A stretch of 64,000 bases of DNA, from contig NZ_FOJT01000001.1 of the NCBI RefSeq assembly GCF_900111965.1, forward strand, positions 62,001-126,000. Reading direction: 5' to 3'. Each line of letters starts with the position of its first letter. The stretch's first letter is position 1. This document shows, piece after piece, positions 1 to 8,555 of this stretch. A model generated the notes under the pieces. It made no database searches. It saw nothing but the letters and a program-made list of their open reading frames with translations, and had not been told where the DNA came from. Source of the stretch: Flavobacterium swingsii (GTDB taxonomy: Bacteria > Bacteroidota > Bacteroidia > Flavobacteriales > Flavobacteriaceae). The position numbers and the translations under genes were made by a program.

Positions 1-1316
1 TCTGAATACTTTTTTGGTACATGCCCTATTTGTTTCCATTCCTCTTGAATTTTTTTCATAATAGGAGTCGAAACGTTAAAATCGGCACTTTCTTGCAATT
101 CTTTAGCACGAGCCACCAAAGCATTTTTCTTGTCAAGATTTGTATTTTGGTCTTTTTTTATGTCTTTATAAAATGAGTTTTTGTGCACATTAAAATTACG
201 AACTGCAGTTTTAAAATCGCTCCAAATCTGTTCATTTACTTCAGTAGGGACTTTTCCTGCGCTAAAAAAACTAGCACGCAAAGCTTCTATTTTTTCAACT
301 TGACCTTGCCAACCTGAATGAACAGCAATTTTTTCGGTAGCAATCGCTTCAATAGCAGCAATTATTTCTTTTTTCTTTGCTAAATTTTCAACTTCAGAAC
401 CTCTTTGTTGTGCAAAAATAAGTTCTCGTTTGTCGTGCATTTGCTTGGTTAATTCACTAAAAGCTGCCCAAATTTCCTCACGATTCTCTCTAGAAACAGG
501 TCCAATATCTTCTTTCCAGATTTTGTGTAACGATTGTAATTCTCTAAAAGCCTTCATTACATCAGCTTCATTTACAAGTTCTTGCGCACGAGTAATGATT
601 TTAAGTTTTGCTTCAAGATTGTGTTTGAAATCTATATCACGAGCTTCTCGGTCTAAATGCAAATAATCGTAAAAATTTTCAACATGAAAATGAAAATTAT
701 TCCAAACATGGTTGTATTTGTCTTTAGGAATTGCTCCAGCAGTTTTCCAACGTTCTCTTAAATCATTAAATTGTTTGAGATTGTCTTTTATGTTTTCGCC
801 AGGATTAATCAATGATTTTAGCTCTTCGATTAATGCCAAACGTGTTTGTAAATTCGATTTTAAATCAGATTCTAAACTCTTAAAATGTGTGTTTTTCTTA
901 CTTCTGAAATTGCTGTATAACGAATCGAATTTTGATTTTAAAGGAAAATGATATTCAAATTCTTCTGTCGAATCTGGATTTTCATGAATGAATTCTTCCT
1001 TTTTTTCTTCGATAAAATGGTTGTATTTTGATAGGAAAACTGATTTTATTTCTTCGATATGGTTTTTTACAGCCATAATTTTGTCTGAAACCACAAGATT
1101 TTCTAGCTCAAGAACTAGATTTTCCATGTCCATTGCTTCATAATTTAGCATCGGAATATCGTGACTTTCGCCAACAGTTGCGTCTTCACTAACTTCAGCG
1201 TTCAAGTTTTCGATTGTTTCAATCGCTTCATTTTTAGAATCTTGAACTTCTGTTTGTGATTCTAATACTTCATTTCCATCTACCACAGGTAGGTTATCGT
1301 GTTGCTCTTCTTGCAT
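1..1316 (-). CDS. DUF349 domain-containing protein (partial, C-terminus outside window)
   Basis: The reading frame opens at ATG 1316 (MQEEQHDNLPVVDGNEVLE) and stays open to base 1, giving about 438 residues without the C-terminus. The first ~75 residues are acidic and low in complexity. After that come repeated ~70-residue helical units with the DUF349 signature: a Trp-Lys followed by a small loop (TAGAIPKDKYNHVW, IGPVSRENREEIW, SAGKVPTEVNEQIW, IGHVPKKYSD). At least four repeats are visible. DUF349 proteins are abundant cytoplasmic coiled-coil-like proteins of Bacteroidota whose function is not settled. It is divergent from the thiamine pyrophosphokinase gene across a 151-base gap. Family assignment is secure; the role is unknown. 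Confidence 0.9.
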   Translation of the reverse strand, partial: MQEEQHDNLPVVDGNEVLESQTEVQDSKNEAIETIENLNAEVSEDATVGESHDIPMLNYEAMDMENLVLELENLVVSDKIMAVKNHIEEIKSVFLSKYNHFIEEKKEEFIHENPDSTEEFEYHFPLKSKFDSLYSNFRSKKNTHFKSLESDLKSNLQTRLALIEELKSLINPGENIKDNLKQFNDLRERWKTAGAIPKDKYNHVWNNFHFHVENFYDYLHLDREARDIDFKHNLEAKLKIITRAQELVNEADVMKAFRELQSLHKIWKEDIGPVSRENREEIWAAFSELTKQMHDKRELIFAQQRGSEVENLAKKKEIIAAIEAIATEKIAVHSGWQGQVEKIEALRASFFSAGKVPTEVNEQIWSDFKTAVRNFNVHKNSFYKDIKKDQNTNLDKKNALVARAKELQESADFNVSTPIMKKIQEEWKQIGHVPKKYS

Positions 1317-1467
1317 GGTGCAGAATATTTACAGTTATTATAACGCCGAAGGTACTAAAAACGTATGAAAACAGAAAGAATTTTATTTAAAAATAAAAAA
1401 ATAGTAAGGGAATTTCGGCTAGGATTTTTTTAGCTTTTTCATACATTTACAGCAAATTACAAAGTAA

Positions 1468-2130
1468 ATGTCATCACATCACATCGTTCGAGACGACCAA
1501 GAACCTGCATTAATCATTGCAAACGGCGCAGCTTGCAGTTCCGAATTATTAGGACAATTATTAGAATGGTCACCACTTGTCATCGTTTTAGATTCGGCAA
1601 TAGAACGCGTTTTAGAATTAGGAATTAAAGTTGATGTTTTACTGGGAGATTTCGATCGTGGTTTTGACCCAGAATATTATAAAGACCAACAATTTCCGCT
1701 CGAAATAATCTATGCTCCAGATCAAAATAAAACCGATCTCGAAAAAGCATTTGATTATCTTATAGAAAGAAAAATCCCAATGGTAAATGTTGTTTGGGCG
1801 ACAGGAAAAAGAGCTGACCACACCATTACGAACCTAACAAATATTGTTCGTTACCGAAATGCATTGAAAATTGTTATTATAGACGACCATTCAAAAATAT
1901 TTTTATTGCCTGCTAAATTCGAAAAATGGTACACGGCAAGCACCCCAATTTCACTAATCCCAATAGGTATAGTTTCTGGAATTAATTCTAAAAATTTATT
2001 TTACCCGTTAGAAAACGACACCTTAACAATTGGGTATAGAACTGGAAGTAGCAATCATGTTGCTGAAGACGGAATTGTAACTATCGAACACCAAAAAGGC
2101 GATTTACTTATGATGGAATGTTTAGATTAA
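1468..2130 (+). CDS. thiN: Thiamine pyrophosphokinase
   Basis: 220 residues, the normal length for the family. It transfers pyrophosphate from ATP to thiamine to make thiamine diphosphate in the cytoplasm. Visible signatures are GDFD at residues 60-63 (the metal/ATP-binding Asp motif, normally GDFDS; here Arg follows), DQNKTDLEKA at 85-94, and TGKRADHTITNL at 112-123, which matches the family GxRxDHxxxN motif. The start is the only ATG ahead of the conserved core. It stands alone between a divergent DUF349 gene and rlmF, 77 bases downstream. Salvage of thiamine is the likely role. No TPP riboswitch is visible upstream. Confidence 0.93.
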   Translation: MSSHHIVRDDQEPALIIANGAACSSELLGQLLEWSPLVIVLDSAIERVLELGIKVDVLLGDFDRGFDPEYYKDQQFPLEIIYAPDQNKTDLEKAFDYLIERKIPMVNVVWATGKRADHTITNLTNIVRYRNALKIVIIDDHSKIFLLPAKFEKWYTASTPISLIPIGIVSGINSKNLFYPLENDTLTIGYRTGSSNHVAEDGIVTIEHQKGDLLMMECLD

Positions 2131-2182
2131 ACGCTAAAAAATCTTTGTAAAATAGTCTTATTCGAATTTCATTTTTTACAAC

Positions 2183-2190
2183 TATCTTTG
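2183..2190 (+). promoter_or_regulatory. -7 promoter box for rlmF
   Basis: TATCTTTG matches the Bacteroidota -7 consensus TAnnTTTG and lies 17 bases before the rlmF ATG. No convincing -33 TTTG is seen at the expected spacing. Confidence 0.5.
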
Positions 2191-2207
2191 CAACCGAAAT
2201 TAAGAGT

Positions 2208-3152
2208 ATGAAAGCGAAAATAGTTCCTGAAAAAATAAATCTGCATCCCAGAAATCTGCATAAATTTGGATATGATTTTGAAATATTAATAACATCTTTT
2301 CCTGAATTAAAAAAGCATGTTTTTACAAATGAGTACGATACTCAAACCATCGATTTTAGCAATCCAGATGCTGTAAAAGCGTTAAATAATGCCTTATTAA
2401 TATCCGATTATAACATTCAGAATTGGGATATTCCGCAAGATTATCTTTGTCCGCCCATTCCTGGAAGAGCCGATTATATTCATTATATAGCCGATTTATT
2501 AGCATCTACAAACAACGAAATAATTCCTGAAGGCGAAAATGTAGTAGGTTTAGATATAGGAATTGGTGCCAATTGCATTTATCCAATAATTGGAAATTCA
2601 GTTTATGATTGGAGTTTTGTTGGTACTGATATTGATGAAAATGCCATTCAAAATTGCAAAAAAATCATCGAAAAAAATCCAAAATTAATTGATGCTATAA
2701 GTTTGCAACAACAAGTAGAATCTAGATTTATATTCAAAAATATTATCCTGCCAGAAGATAAGTTTGCTTTTACAATTTGTAATCCGCCGTTTCATAATTC
2801 GGCAGCAGAAGCTACAAAATCATCTATCAGAAAAGTAAATAACTTGCAAGAAATCCGAACCAAAAACCCAGTATTGAATTTTGGTGGACAAAATGCCGAA
2901 TTATGGTGTGATGGTGGCGAAATAGGATTTATTACTCAAATGATTTACGAAAGTGCAAAATATCCAATGCAAGTTTTGTGGTTTACGACATTAGTATCCA
3001 AAAAAGAAAATTTACCTAGTATTTACAAGACTTTAAATAAAGTTTCGGCTGTCGAAATAAAAACAATCGATATGGCACAAGGTCAGAAAACTAGCCGAAT
3101 CGTAGCTTGGACATTTTTGAGTGAAGTGCAACAAGATGCTTGGAAATTTTAA
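2208..3152 (+). CDS. rlmF: 23S rRNA (adenine-1618-N6)-methyltransferase RlmF
   Basis: 314 residues, typical of RlmF/YbiN. It uses S-adenosylmethionine to methylate N6 of A1618 in 23S rRNA. The Rossmann SAM-binding loop is LDIGIGANC (residues 115-123), followed by an acidic TDID at the end of strand 2 (140-143). The adenine N6-methyltransferase catalytic motif NPPF is at 192-195, continuing as NPPFHNS. The N-terminal LHPRNLHKFGYDF stretch is characteristic of RlmF rather than of other N6 methylases. A -7 box lies just upstream. It converges on aroE, with only one base between the two stop codons. Confidence 0.95.
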   Translation: MKAKIVPEKINLHPRNLHKFGYDFEILITSFPELKKHVFTNEYDTQTIDFSNPDAVKALNNALLISDYNIQNWDIPQDYLCPPIPGRADYIHYIADLLASTNNEIIPEGENVVGLDIGIGANCIYPIIGNSVYDWSFVGTDIDENAIQNCKKIIEKNPKLIDAISLQQQVESRFIFKNIILPEDKFAFTICNPPFHNSAAEATKSSIRKVNNLQEIRTKNPVLNFGGQNAELWCDGGEIGFITQMIYESAKYPMQVLWFTTLVSKKENLPSIYKTLNKVSAVEIKTIDMAQGQKTSRIVAWTFLSEVQQDAWKF

Positions 3153-3153
3153 A

Positions 3154-3891
3154 CTATTCATTCCAAATTTCCCAAGCTTTTTCTGCCTGAAAAACTAGCA
3201 TATCATAACCATTTTTTATAATTGCTCCATGACTTTCTGCTTTTTTAAGAAATTCTGTTTTTTCAGGATTGTAAATCAAGTCGAAAGCAATGTGTTTTGA
3301 AGTAAAATATTGATACGGAATATCAGGAAATAATTCCGTTTTTGGAGAGGTTCCCAACGGAGTACAATTGATGATGATTTGATAATCATCAAAAGTTTTT
3401 GCATTTATCTGATCGTAAGTAATCGTGTTTTCTTTTTCGTGACGTGATACAAAAACACTTTCAATATTTAATTTTTTCAAACCGAAAGCAACCGCTTTTG
3501 CAGCACCACCAGTTCCTAAAATTAAAGCTTTTTTGTGATGTGTTTTTAGTAACGATTCAAGGGACTTATTAAAACCAAAAAAATCTGTATTATCGCCAAA
3601 TAATTTGCCGTTTGGAGAAATTCTAATCGTATTTACTGCGCCAATTTCTTTAGCGTTTTCTGACAATTCGTCTAGAAAAGAAATAATTGTTTCTTTGTAT
3701 GGAATGGTAACGTTTAAACCAATTAAGTTTGGATTGTTCTGTAGAATTTCTGTAAATTCATCAATATTTTGAATATCGAAATTCTGGTAACTAAAGGCAT
3801 CAGCTATTCCTTCTTTCTTGAATTTAGTTGTAAAATAATTTTGCGAAAAAGAATAGCTGATGTTTTTGCCGAGTAATCCTAGTTTTTTCAT
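3154..3891 (-). CDS. aroE: Shikimate dehydrogenase AroE
   Basis: 245 residues, slightly short but normal for Bacteroidota. It reduces 3-dehydroshikimate to shikimate with NADPH in the chorismate pathway. The shikimate-binding SxS is SFS at 14-16. The catalytic Lys is K66 in NVTIPYKE, paired with D103 in NTDFFGF. The NADP-binding glycine loop is GTGGAAKA (126-133). It lies 9 bases downstream of the TPR gene in the same direction, so the two are probably cotranscribed. Confidence 0.96.
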   Translation of the reverse strand: MKKLGLLGKNISYSFSQNYFTTKFKKEGIADAFSYQNFDIQNIDEFTEILQNNPNLIGLNVTIPYKETIISFLDELSENAKEIGAVNTIRISPNGKLFGDNTDFFGFNKSLESLLKTHHKKALILGTGGAAKAVAFGLKKLNIESVFVSRHEKENTITYDQINAKTFDDYQIIINCTPLGTSPKTELFPDIPYQYFTSKHIAFDLIYNPEKTEFLKKAESHGAIIKNGYDMLVFQAEKAWEIWNE

Positions 3892-3900
3892 ACTAAAAAA

Positions 3901-5295
3901 TTACTTTTTATGTTTATCGATAATTTCCTGAACTTCTTTTCGTTCCCAAATTACTGGAAATAATTTTTCGATAATATTTCTTTTTTTGAAATTTTGACGC
4001 AAGCCATTACTTAAATGAAAAATCCCTTTTTCGTTTTCGTTTAGCATAAAGTACAAACCAGCCAAACGGTATTCAATTTCAAATTCCTCTGGAAAATGCT
4101 CACAAGCTAACAACAAGGTTTGAATACAAGCTTCAAATTCCCCTAGAAATTGTAAAGTATCTGTCCAAAGCAACCAAGTGTCTAATTGATAATCACCAAA
4201 TTCTACTGCTTTTCTGTAACCATATTCAGCTTCTTCAAAAAGATTTATAGCTATGTTTATGCTTGCAAAACGCTTCCAATATAATTTATTTTCACCATCT
4301 ATTTGTATGGCTTTGTTTACATAATACAATGCTTTTGGATAATTTTTTTTGCGGAAATAAAAATCGGTTATAGCTATCCAACCTTTGTCTAATAAGGGAT
4401 CCTCGTGTACGGTTTGGTTGTAAAACTTAATGGCTTCTATTTCATTTCCTAATTTCTCGTAGCATTTTCCAATTCTTAATAATGCATAAGAAGTTGGATC
4501 ATCTAGCTTAATGGTTTCGTTATAATTTTCGATGGCTTCTTCGTAACGTTTTAGGCGTTCGAGCGCTTTTGCTTTTTCCATATAAGCGCCTAGAAACTCA
4601 TCGTCTATAACTGTCGCATAATCAAAAGCGACTAAAGCGGCTTCGTATTGTTTTAGTCCGTAATTTAATCTTCCTAACTGATGCCAAGCGATTTCGCTGT
4701 ACGGATTGGTATCGATATATTTTGTAACATAATCGATGGCTTCTTGGTTTTGATCCAAAAATTCGAAGCAATAAACAACATTATACAAGCTAGATTGTTC
4801 TTCTGGGTCTTCTTCTAGACATAGAATAAAGTTTTCTTTTGCGAGTTCGAGATTGTCTAAAAACAGATATTCCATACCAATTAGGTTATAAACATCAGCC
4901 AAATCATCAGTATATTTTAAAGCTATTTTTAGGTATTCGACTGCTTTTTCGTGTTGGTCTCTTTTAGAACAAATATTGGCTCTTTGAATGTATATTTCTT
5001 CGTTTGTAGGTTCGATAGCATATAGTTCGTTCAGCATTTTTTCGGCAATGTCTAATTTGTCATCATAGACAAGCATTTCTACCTGAACGAGCTTTAATCC
5101 TGTCGATTTCGGGTGTTGTTCGAGTGCTAGTTTTAGGGCTTTTTTAGCCAAAGCAGGCTTCCCTATATCTAAATAATGGAGAATGATATCCTCGAATTCT
5201 TCTGAATCGAAAAACAAAATTTTATTTGTTTTTAGCATCGATTCAAATTTTGATAAGGATAAGTTATGATCGTCTTCTTCTTGGCTCAAGTACAT
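3901..5295 (-). CDS. Tetratricopeptide repeat protein
   Basis: 464 residues without a signal peptide or membrane segment, so probably cytoplasmic. From about residue 45 to 430 it is a string of ~34-residue helix-turn-helix units with TPR spacing (for example DVYNLIGMEYLFLDNLELA, IAWHQLGRLNYGLKQYEAA, YALLRIGKCYEKLGNEIEA). I count roughly ten or eleven units. The protein is a scaffold for protein contacts; its partner is unknown. The start is the ATG giving MYLSQEEDDHNLSLSKFESML. It leads a likely two-gene unit with aroE, a frequent flavobacterial arrangement. Confidence 0.9.
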   Translation of the reverse strand: MYLSQEEDDHNLSLSKFESMLKTNKILFFDSEEFEDIILHYLDIGKPALAKKALKLALEQHPKSTGLKLVQVEMLVYDDKLDIAEKMLNELYAIEPTNEEIYIQRANICSKRDQHEKAVEYLKIALKYTDDLADVYNLIGMEYLFLDNLELAKENFILCLEEDPEEQSSLYNVVYCFEFLDQNQEAIDYVTKYIDTNPYSEIAWHQLGRLNYGLKQYEAALVAFDYATVIDDEFLGAYMEKAKALERLKRYEEAIENYNETIKLDDPTSYALLRIGKCYEKLGNEIEAIKFYNQTVHEDPLLDKGWIAITDFYFRKKNYPKALYYVNKAIQIDGENKLYWKRFASINIAINLFEEAEYGYRKAVEFGDYQLDTWLLWTDTLQFLGEFEACIQTLLLACEHFPEEFEIEYRLAGLYFMLNENEKGIFHLSNGLRQNFKKRNIIEKLFPVIWERKEVQEIIDKHKK

Positions 5296-5458
5296 GGCGT
5301 TTCGTTTTAAAATTATCCAAAATAAAAATAGAACTTATATCGTGAATGGTGTGCTTTTTTCTTTTTTGTTGTGAACAATTTAATTAACATTTTTCAACGG
5401 CAAAAAACAGTTTCAAAAATCACTGGCAATGGCAAAAAACAATTTTCAATTTAAGACC

Positions 5459-5580
5459 GAAGCTCTAGCCCTGATAGCAGTGAAAATCCTTTTTAAAATA
5501 GCTTTTAACCCTTTCAGGGTTTTGAACCCTGAAAGGGTTGCTATTTAAAAAGATTGTAACGGATAGCAGGAAAAGCTTCT
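5459..5580. repeat. Nested imperfect palindrome, intergenic repeat element
   Basis: The 297-base gap between the TPR gene and the aminotransferase holds a ~122-base inverted repeat. The outer arms begin GAAGCT (5459-5464) and end AGCTTC (5574-5579). They pair imperfectly through the CTGATAGC/GGATAGCAGG and TTTTTAAAATAGC/GCTATTTAAAAA segments. In the centre is a perfect 15-base palindrome, AACCCTTTCAGGGTT (5507-5521) against AACCCTGAAAGGGTT (5525-5539), with a 3-base loop. From memory, both layers resemble repeats scattered through Flavobacterium genomes. It could also end transcripts of the flanking genes. At 5402-5445 a short direct repeat (GGCAAAAAACA) precedes it. Confidence 0.8.
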
Positions 5581-5592
5581 AATAAAAATTAT

Positions 5593-6780
5593 TTATAAAC
5601 CGTTCATTACTTCATTAAATGCTTCAATAATTATGCCACAACCGTCGGTAATCTCTTGATTTGAAATGGTTAGCGGTGGCGTGATGCGGATGGCGCACCC
5701 TTCGAAGAGTAACCAAAATAAAATAAGTCCTTTATCTTGACATTTGAAGATGATCTGGTTTGTAATTTCGGGACTTTCTGTCATTATGGCAAGCATCAAT
5801 CCTTCGCCACGAACCTCTTTTATGAGGTTATGTTGTAACAAGTTACGAAATAATTGTTCTTTTTGCAAGGTTTCTTGCATTATGTTGGTTTCGACCAATT
5901 CTTGCAAAGTTGCTAAACAGGCTGCTGCGATTACTGGATGCCCACCAAAAGTGGTGATGTGTCCGAGTTTTGGATCGTGACTTAGCAAATCCATGTGAGC
6001 TTCGTTTGCTGTAAATGCGCCTACTGGCATGCCACCGCCCATTCCTTTTCCCATTACAACGACATCGGGTACAACATCGTAATTTTGGAAACCAAATAGT
6101 TTTCCTGTACGACCAAAACCAGGTTGAATTTCGTCGAGAATCATTATGGCTCCTACTTCATCACAACGTTGTCGCACTTTTTTTAGAAAATCGTTTTCGG
6201 GACGAATAAATCCTGCGCCTCCTTGTATGGTTTCTAGGATTATTCCTGCTGTTCGGGTAGTTATTTTTTGAATATCGGCTTCGTTATTGAAGGTAATAAA
6301 ATCGACATCGGGAATTAGCGGGCGAAATATTTGTTTGCGCTCTTCGAATCCCATCACGCTCATAGATCCCATTGTGTTACCATGATAGGCGTTGTGACAA
6401 GAAATAAATTGACTTCTCCCTGTGATTCTTCGAGCAAGTTTTAGAGATCCTTCAATCGCTTCTGTTCCTGAATTTACTAAATAGGTTTTGTTTAGTTTTT
6501 CGGGCATGTTTTGAGCCAAAAGTTTGCATAATTTGACTGCTGGATCTTGTGCGTATTCGCCATAAACCATGACGTGCATATATTTGTCTAGCTGATTTAC
6601 GATAGCTTCTTTTACCCTAGGATGTTGGTGTCCTAAGGTGCAAGCGGAAACTCCTGCTACAAAATCTAAATATTTTTTATTGTTTGTGTCGTATATATAT
6701 GAGCCTATCGCATGCGAAACTTCCATACCGAGTGGATATGGTGAGGTTTGTGCTTGGTATTTGAGAAAATCGTTAATCAA
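5593..6780 (-). CDS. Class III (acetylornithine/ornithine-type) PLP aminotransferase
   Basis: 395 residues of the ArgD/Rocd/GabT fold-type I aminotransferases. Visible features are NSGTEA (103-108, PLP phosphate binding), LDEIQPGFGRTG (215-226, PLP-pyridine Asp) and the Schiff-base lysine K245 in VMGKGMGGGMPVGAF. The amine donor cannot be fixed from sequence: acetylornithine, ornithine or 4-aminobutyrate are all possible. No other arginine genes are near. The frame opens with TTG at 6780 (MINDFLKYQAQTSPYPLG). No ATG lies in frame before the conserved core, so TTG is the probable start. It is downstream of the OstA-like gene (50-base gap). Confidence 0.88.
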   Translation of the reverse strand: MINDFLKYQAQTSPYPLGMEVSHAIGSYIYDTNNKKYLDFVAGVSACTLGHQHPRVKEAIVNQLDKYMHVMVYGEYAQDPAVKLCKLLAQNMPEKLNKTYLVNSGTEAIEGSLKLARRITGRSQFISCHNAYHGNTMGSMSVMGFEERKQIFRPLIPDVDFITFNNEADIQKITTRTAGIILETIQGGAGFIRPENDFLKKVRQRCDEVGAIMILDEIQPGFGRTGKLFGFQNYDVVPDVVVMGKGMGGGMPVGAFTANEAHMDLLSHDPKLGHITTFGGHPVIAAACLATLQELVETNIMQETLQKEQLFRNLLQHNLIKEVRGEGLMLAIMTESPEITNQIIFKCQDKGLILFWLLFEGCAIRITPPLTISNQEITDGCGIIIEAFNEVMNGL

Positions 6781-6830
6781 TTTTTTTTTGTTATTCGGTT
6801 ATTCGTGGATTTGGTTATTTGATAAGTAAA

Positions 6831-8486
6831 TTACTTTTTCTTCTTTTTATCCACTTTCTTTTCCACTTTTGGCTTATCGTATTCTAAAGTTTCTTTAGAT
6901 GGTTCCATAGGAATATCGATGTCTTTAGATTTTGCTGCCGATTCTTTTTGTGCTTTGGCATCGAGTTCGAGTTCTTCTTTTGGGAAAATATCTTCTTTGG
7001 TTAGAATTTGTTCGTCGCCACGCCAAATGAATCCTTTTAGCTTTCTAGCATTTTCCGGAAGCTCATCTTCGGGATAAATAATACCATCTACATTGGTGAA
7101 AAAAGTAATGGTTTCAATATTATTTCCTTCCAAAATCATATTAATTTTACTGCTCACATTTTTGTTTATTCCTATGAGTTCGTTTTTTTCATTTCGCATA
7201 TAAAATATGACTTCGGTATTTTTTACAACATCGACTTCGTGCAGTTTATTGTCTTTAAACTTTCCGAATAAATGTTGCCCTTTTACTTGATTAAAGCCTT
7301 CGCCAATAGTATCTTTTGAAATTATAAAAGCATTATTTAGTACTTTTAGAGAATCTATTTTTTCGGTTTTAGCATCGGAAATTAAATGCATTAAATCGCC
7401 AGTCATTTGATTTTTTCCGTTCCAAAAAATTGGTTTTCCTATCATTTGTGTTAATCCCTTTTTTTGGTCATAATGAATAGAATCACACTTGCCACTCATA
7501 TCTTTCTTGAAAAAACGAGCATTATTTGAACCTCGGATAATTCGGTTTTCCGGTTTTCCTGTTACTAATAATTTTTTAGCATGAAAATAAACGGAATCTT
7601 TTTCGAACAAAGTAATTGCAACGGCTTTTTTGGTAATAAACATTGAATCTTTTTGCTTGTAAACCTCAGCATAGTTGCCTTTTAATACAAAATTATTGAT
7701 TGTATCGGTTATTTTTACATTATTTTTTGCTCGGGCAAAGTCTAGTTTTCGGTCGTAATAAATATCATCGCCTTCAATAAGTCGGTCTTTATAGGTTATT
7801 TTAGAGCCTTTTTGCAGTTTTCCTTCGTCTTTTTTAGTATCATAAAAACCTTTGGTTGTATGAATTGTATTGGTAGCCGATGTGATAGTTGATGGTCCAA
7901 AAACATAAGCATGACCTGAATTTGTATAATAATCTAAATGATTAGTTTTGATAGTCTGTCTAGGATTTGTAACCGTAACGGCGTCTAAAAACTGAAATTT
8001 TTTCTGATTTAAATAATACCTTCCAGAATTACTTACCAAAGTGTTTTCTGGATCCTGAATAGTTCCTTTTGAGTTGTAATATGCTTGTTGCGAATTTCTG
8101 TCAAAGTTAATCGTATCTGTAGCTAAAGTCATTTTTGGGTCACGTAATACAACATCACCAGTAGCATAGGCAAACTTTGTGTTTCCGTTATATTCGGCAT
8201 ATTTACTATTCATAAATAAGGTGTCGCCTTGTACCATATTAACATTTCCAAAGATTTTTACAAAGTTAGATTTTGTAAAATGATAGGCTTTGTTACAAGT
8301 CATACGAACTCCTTCGTGTATAATAATTACATTTCCCGTAAGTACAATTGCTCCAGGGACTTCTTTTTCAGAAATATCCAAAAAATCAGAATGCTGAATA
8401 ACGATTTGTTTGGCGTCTTGCGACCAAAGTGTTACTTGACTGAAGAGCATTAATATAAAAACGAAACGGAAATATATTTTATTCAA
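6831..8486 (-). CDS. OstA-like protein (LptA/OstA-fold, LPS transport-related)
   Basis: 551 residues. An N-terminal signal peptide (MNKIYFRFVFILMLFSQVTLWSQ) is followed by repeated beta strands of the OstA/LptA jelly-roll. The strands have the GNVxxxxxG, Y-hydrophobic pattern (LTGNVIIIHEGVRMTCNKAYHF, GNVNMVQGDTLFMNSKYAEYNG, GDVVLRDPKMTLATDTI). In known systems this fold carries LPS across the periplasm, and Bacteroidota have long versions such as this one. The C-terminus is Lys/Glu-rich and low in complexity (about 505-551). The frame opens with TTG at 8486; the only downstream ATG (residue 13) would destroy the signal peptide, so TTG is favoured. Confidence 0.87.
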   Translation of the reverse strand: MNKIYFRFVFILMLFSQVTLWSQDAKQIVIQHSDFLDISEKEVPGAIVLTGNVIIIHEGVRMTCNKAYHFTKSNFVKIFGNVNMVQGDTLFMNSKYAEYNGNTKFAYATGDVVLRDPKMTLATDTINFDRNSQQAYYNSKGTIQDPENTLVSNSGRYYLNQKKFQFLDAVTVTNPRQTIKTNHLDYYTNSGHAYVFGPSTITSATNTIHTTKGFYDTKKDEGKLQKGSKITYKDRLIEGDDIYYDRKLDFARAKNNVKITDTINNFVLKGNYAEVYKQKDSMFITKKAVAITLFEKDSVYFHAKKLLVTGKPENRIIRGSNNARFFKKDMSGKCDSIHYDQKKGLTQMIGKPIFWNGKNQMTGDLMHLISDAKTEKIDSLKVLNNAFIISKDTIGEGFNQVKGQHLFGKFKDNKLHEVDVVKNTEVIFYMRNEKNELIGINKNVSSKINMILEGNNIETITFFTNVDGIIYPEDELPENARKLKGFIWRGDEQILTKEDIFPKEELELDAKAQKESAAKSKDIDIPMEPSKETLEYDKPKVEKKVDKKKKK

Positions 8487-8503
8487 TGGAATTTATTTTT
8501 TGT

Positions 8504-8511
8504 CAAAATTA
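8504..8511 (-). promoter_or_regulatory. -7 promoter box for the OstA-like gene
   Basis: On the minus strand this reads TAATTTTG, a match to TAnnTTTG, ending 17 bases before the TTG start at 8486. It supports that start and implies a very short 5' leader. Confidence 0.45.
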
Positions 8512-8555
8512 AGGAAAATATGAAAAATATCGTTTTTATTAAGAATTATTTATAA

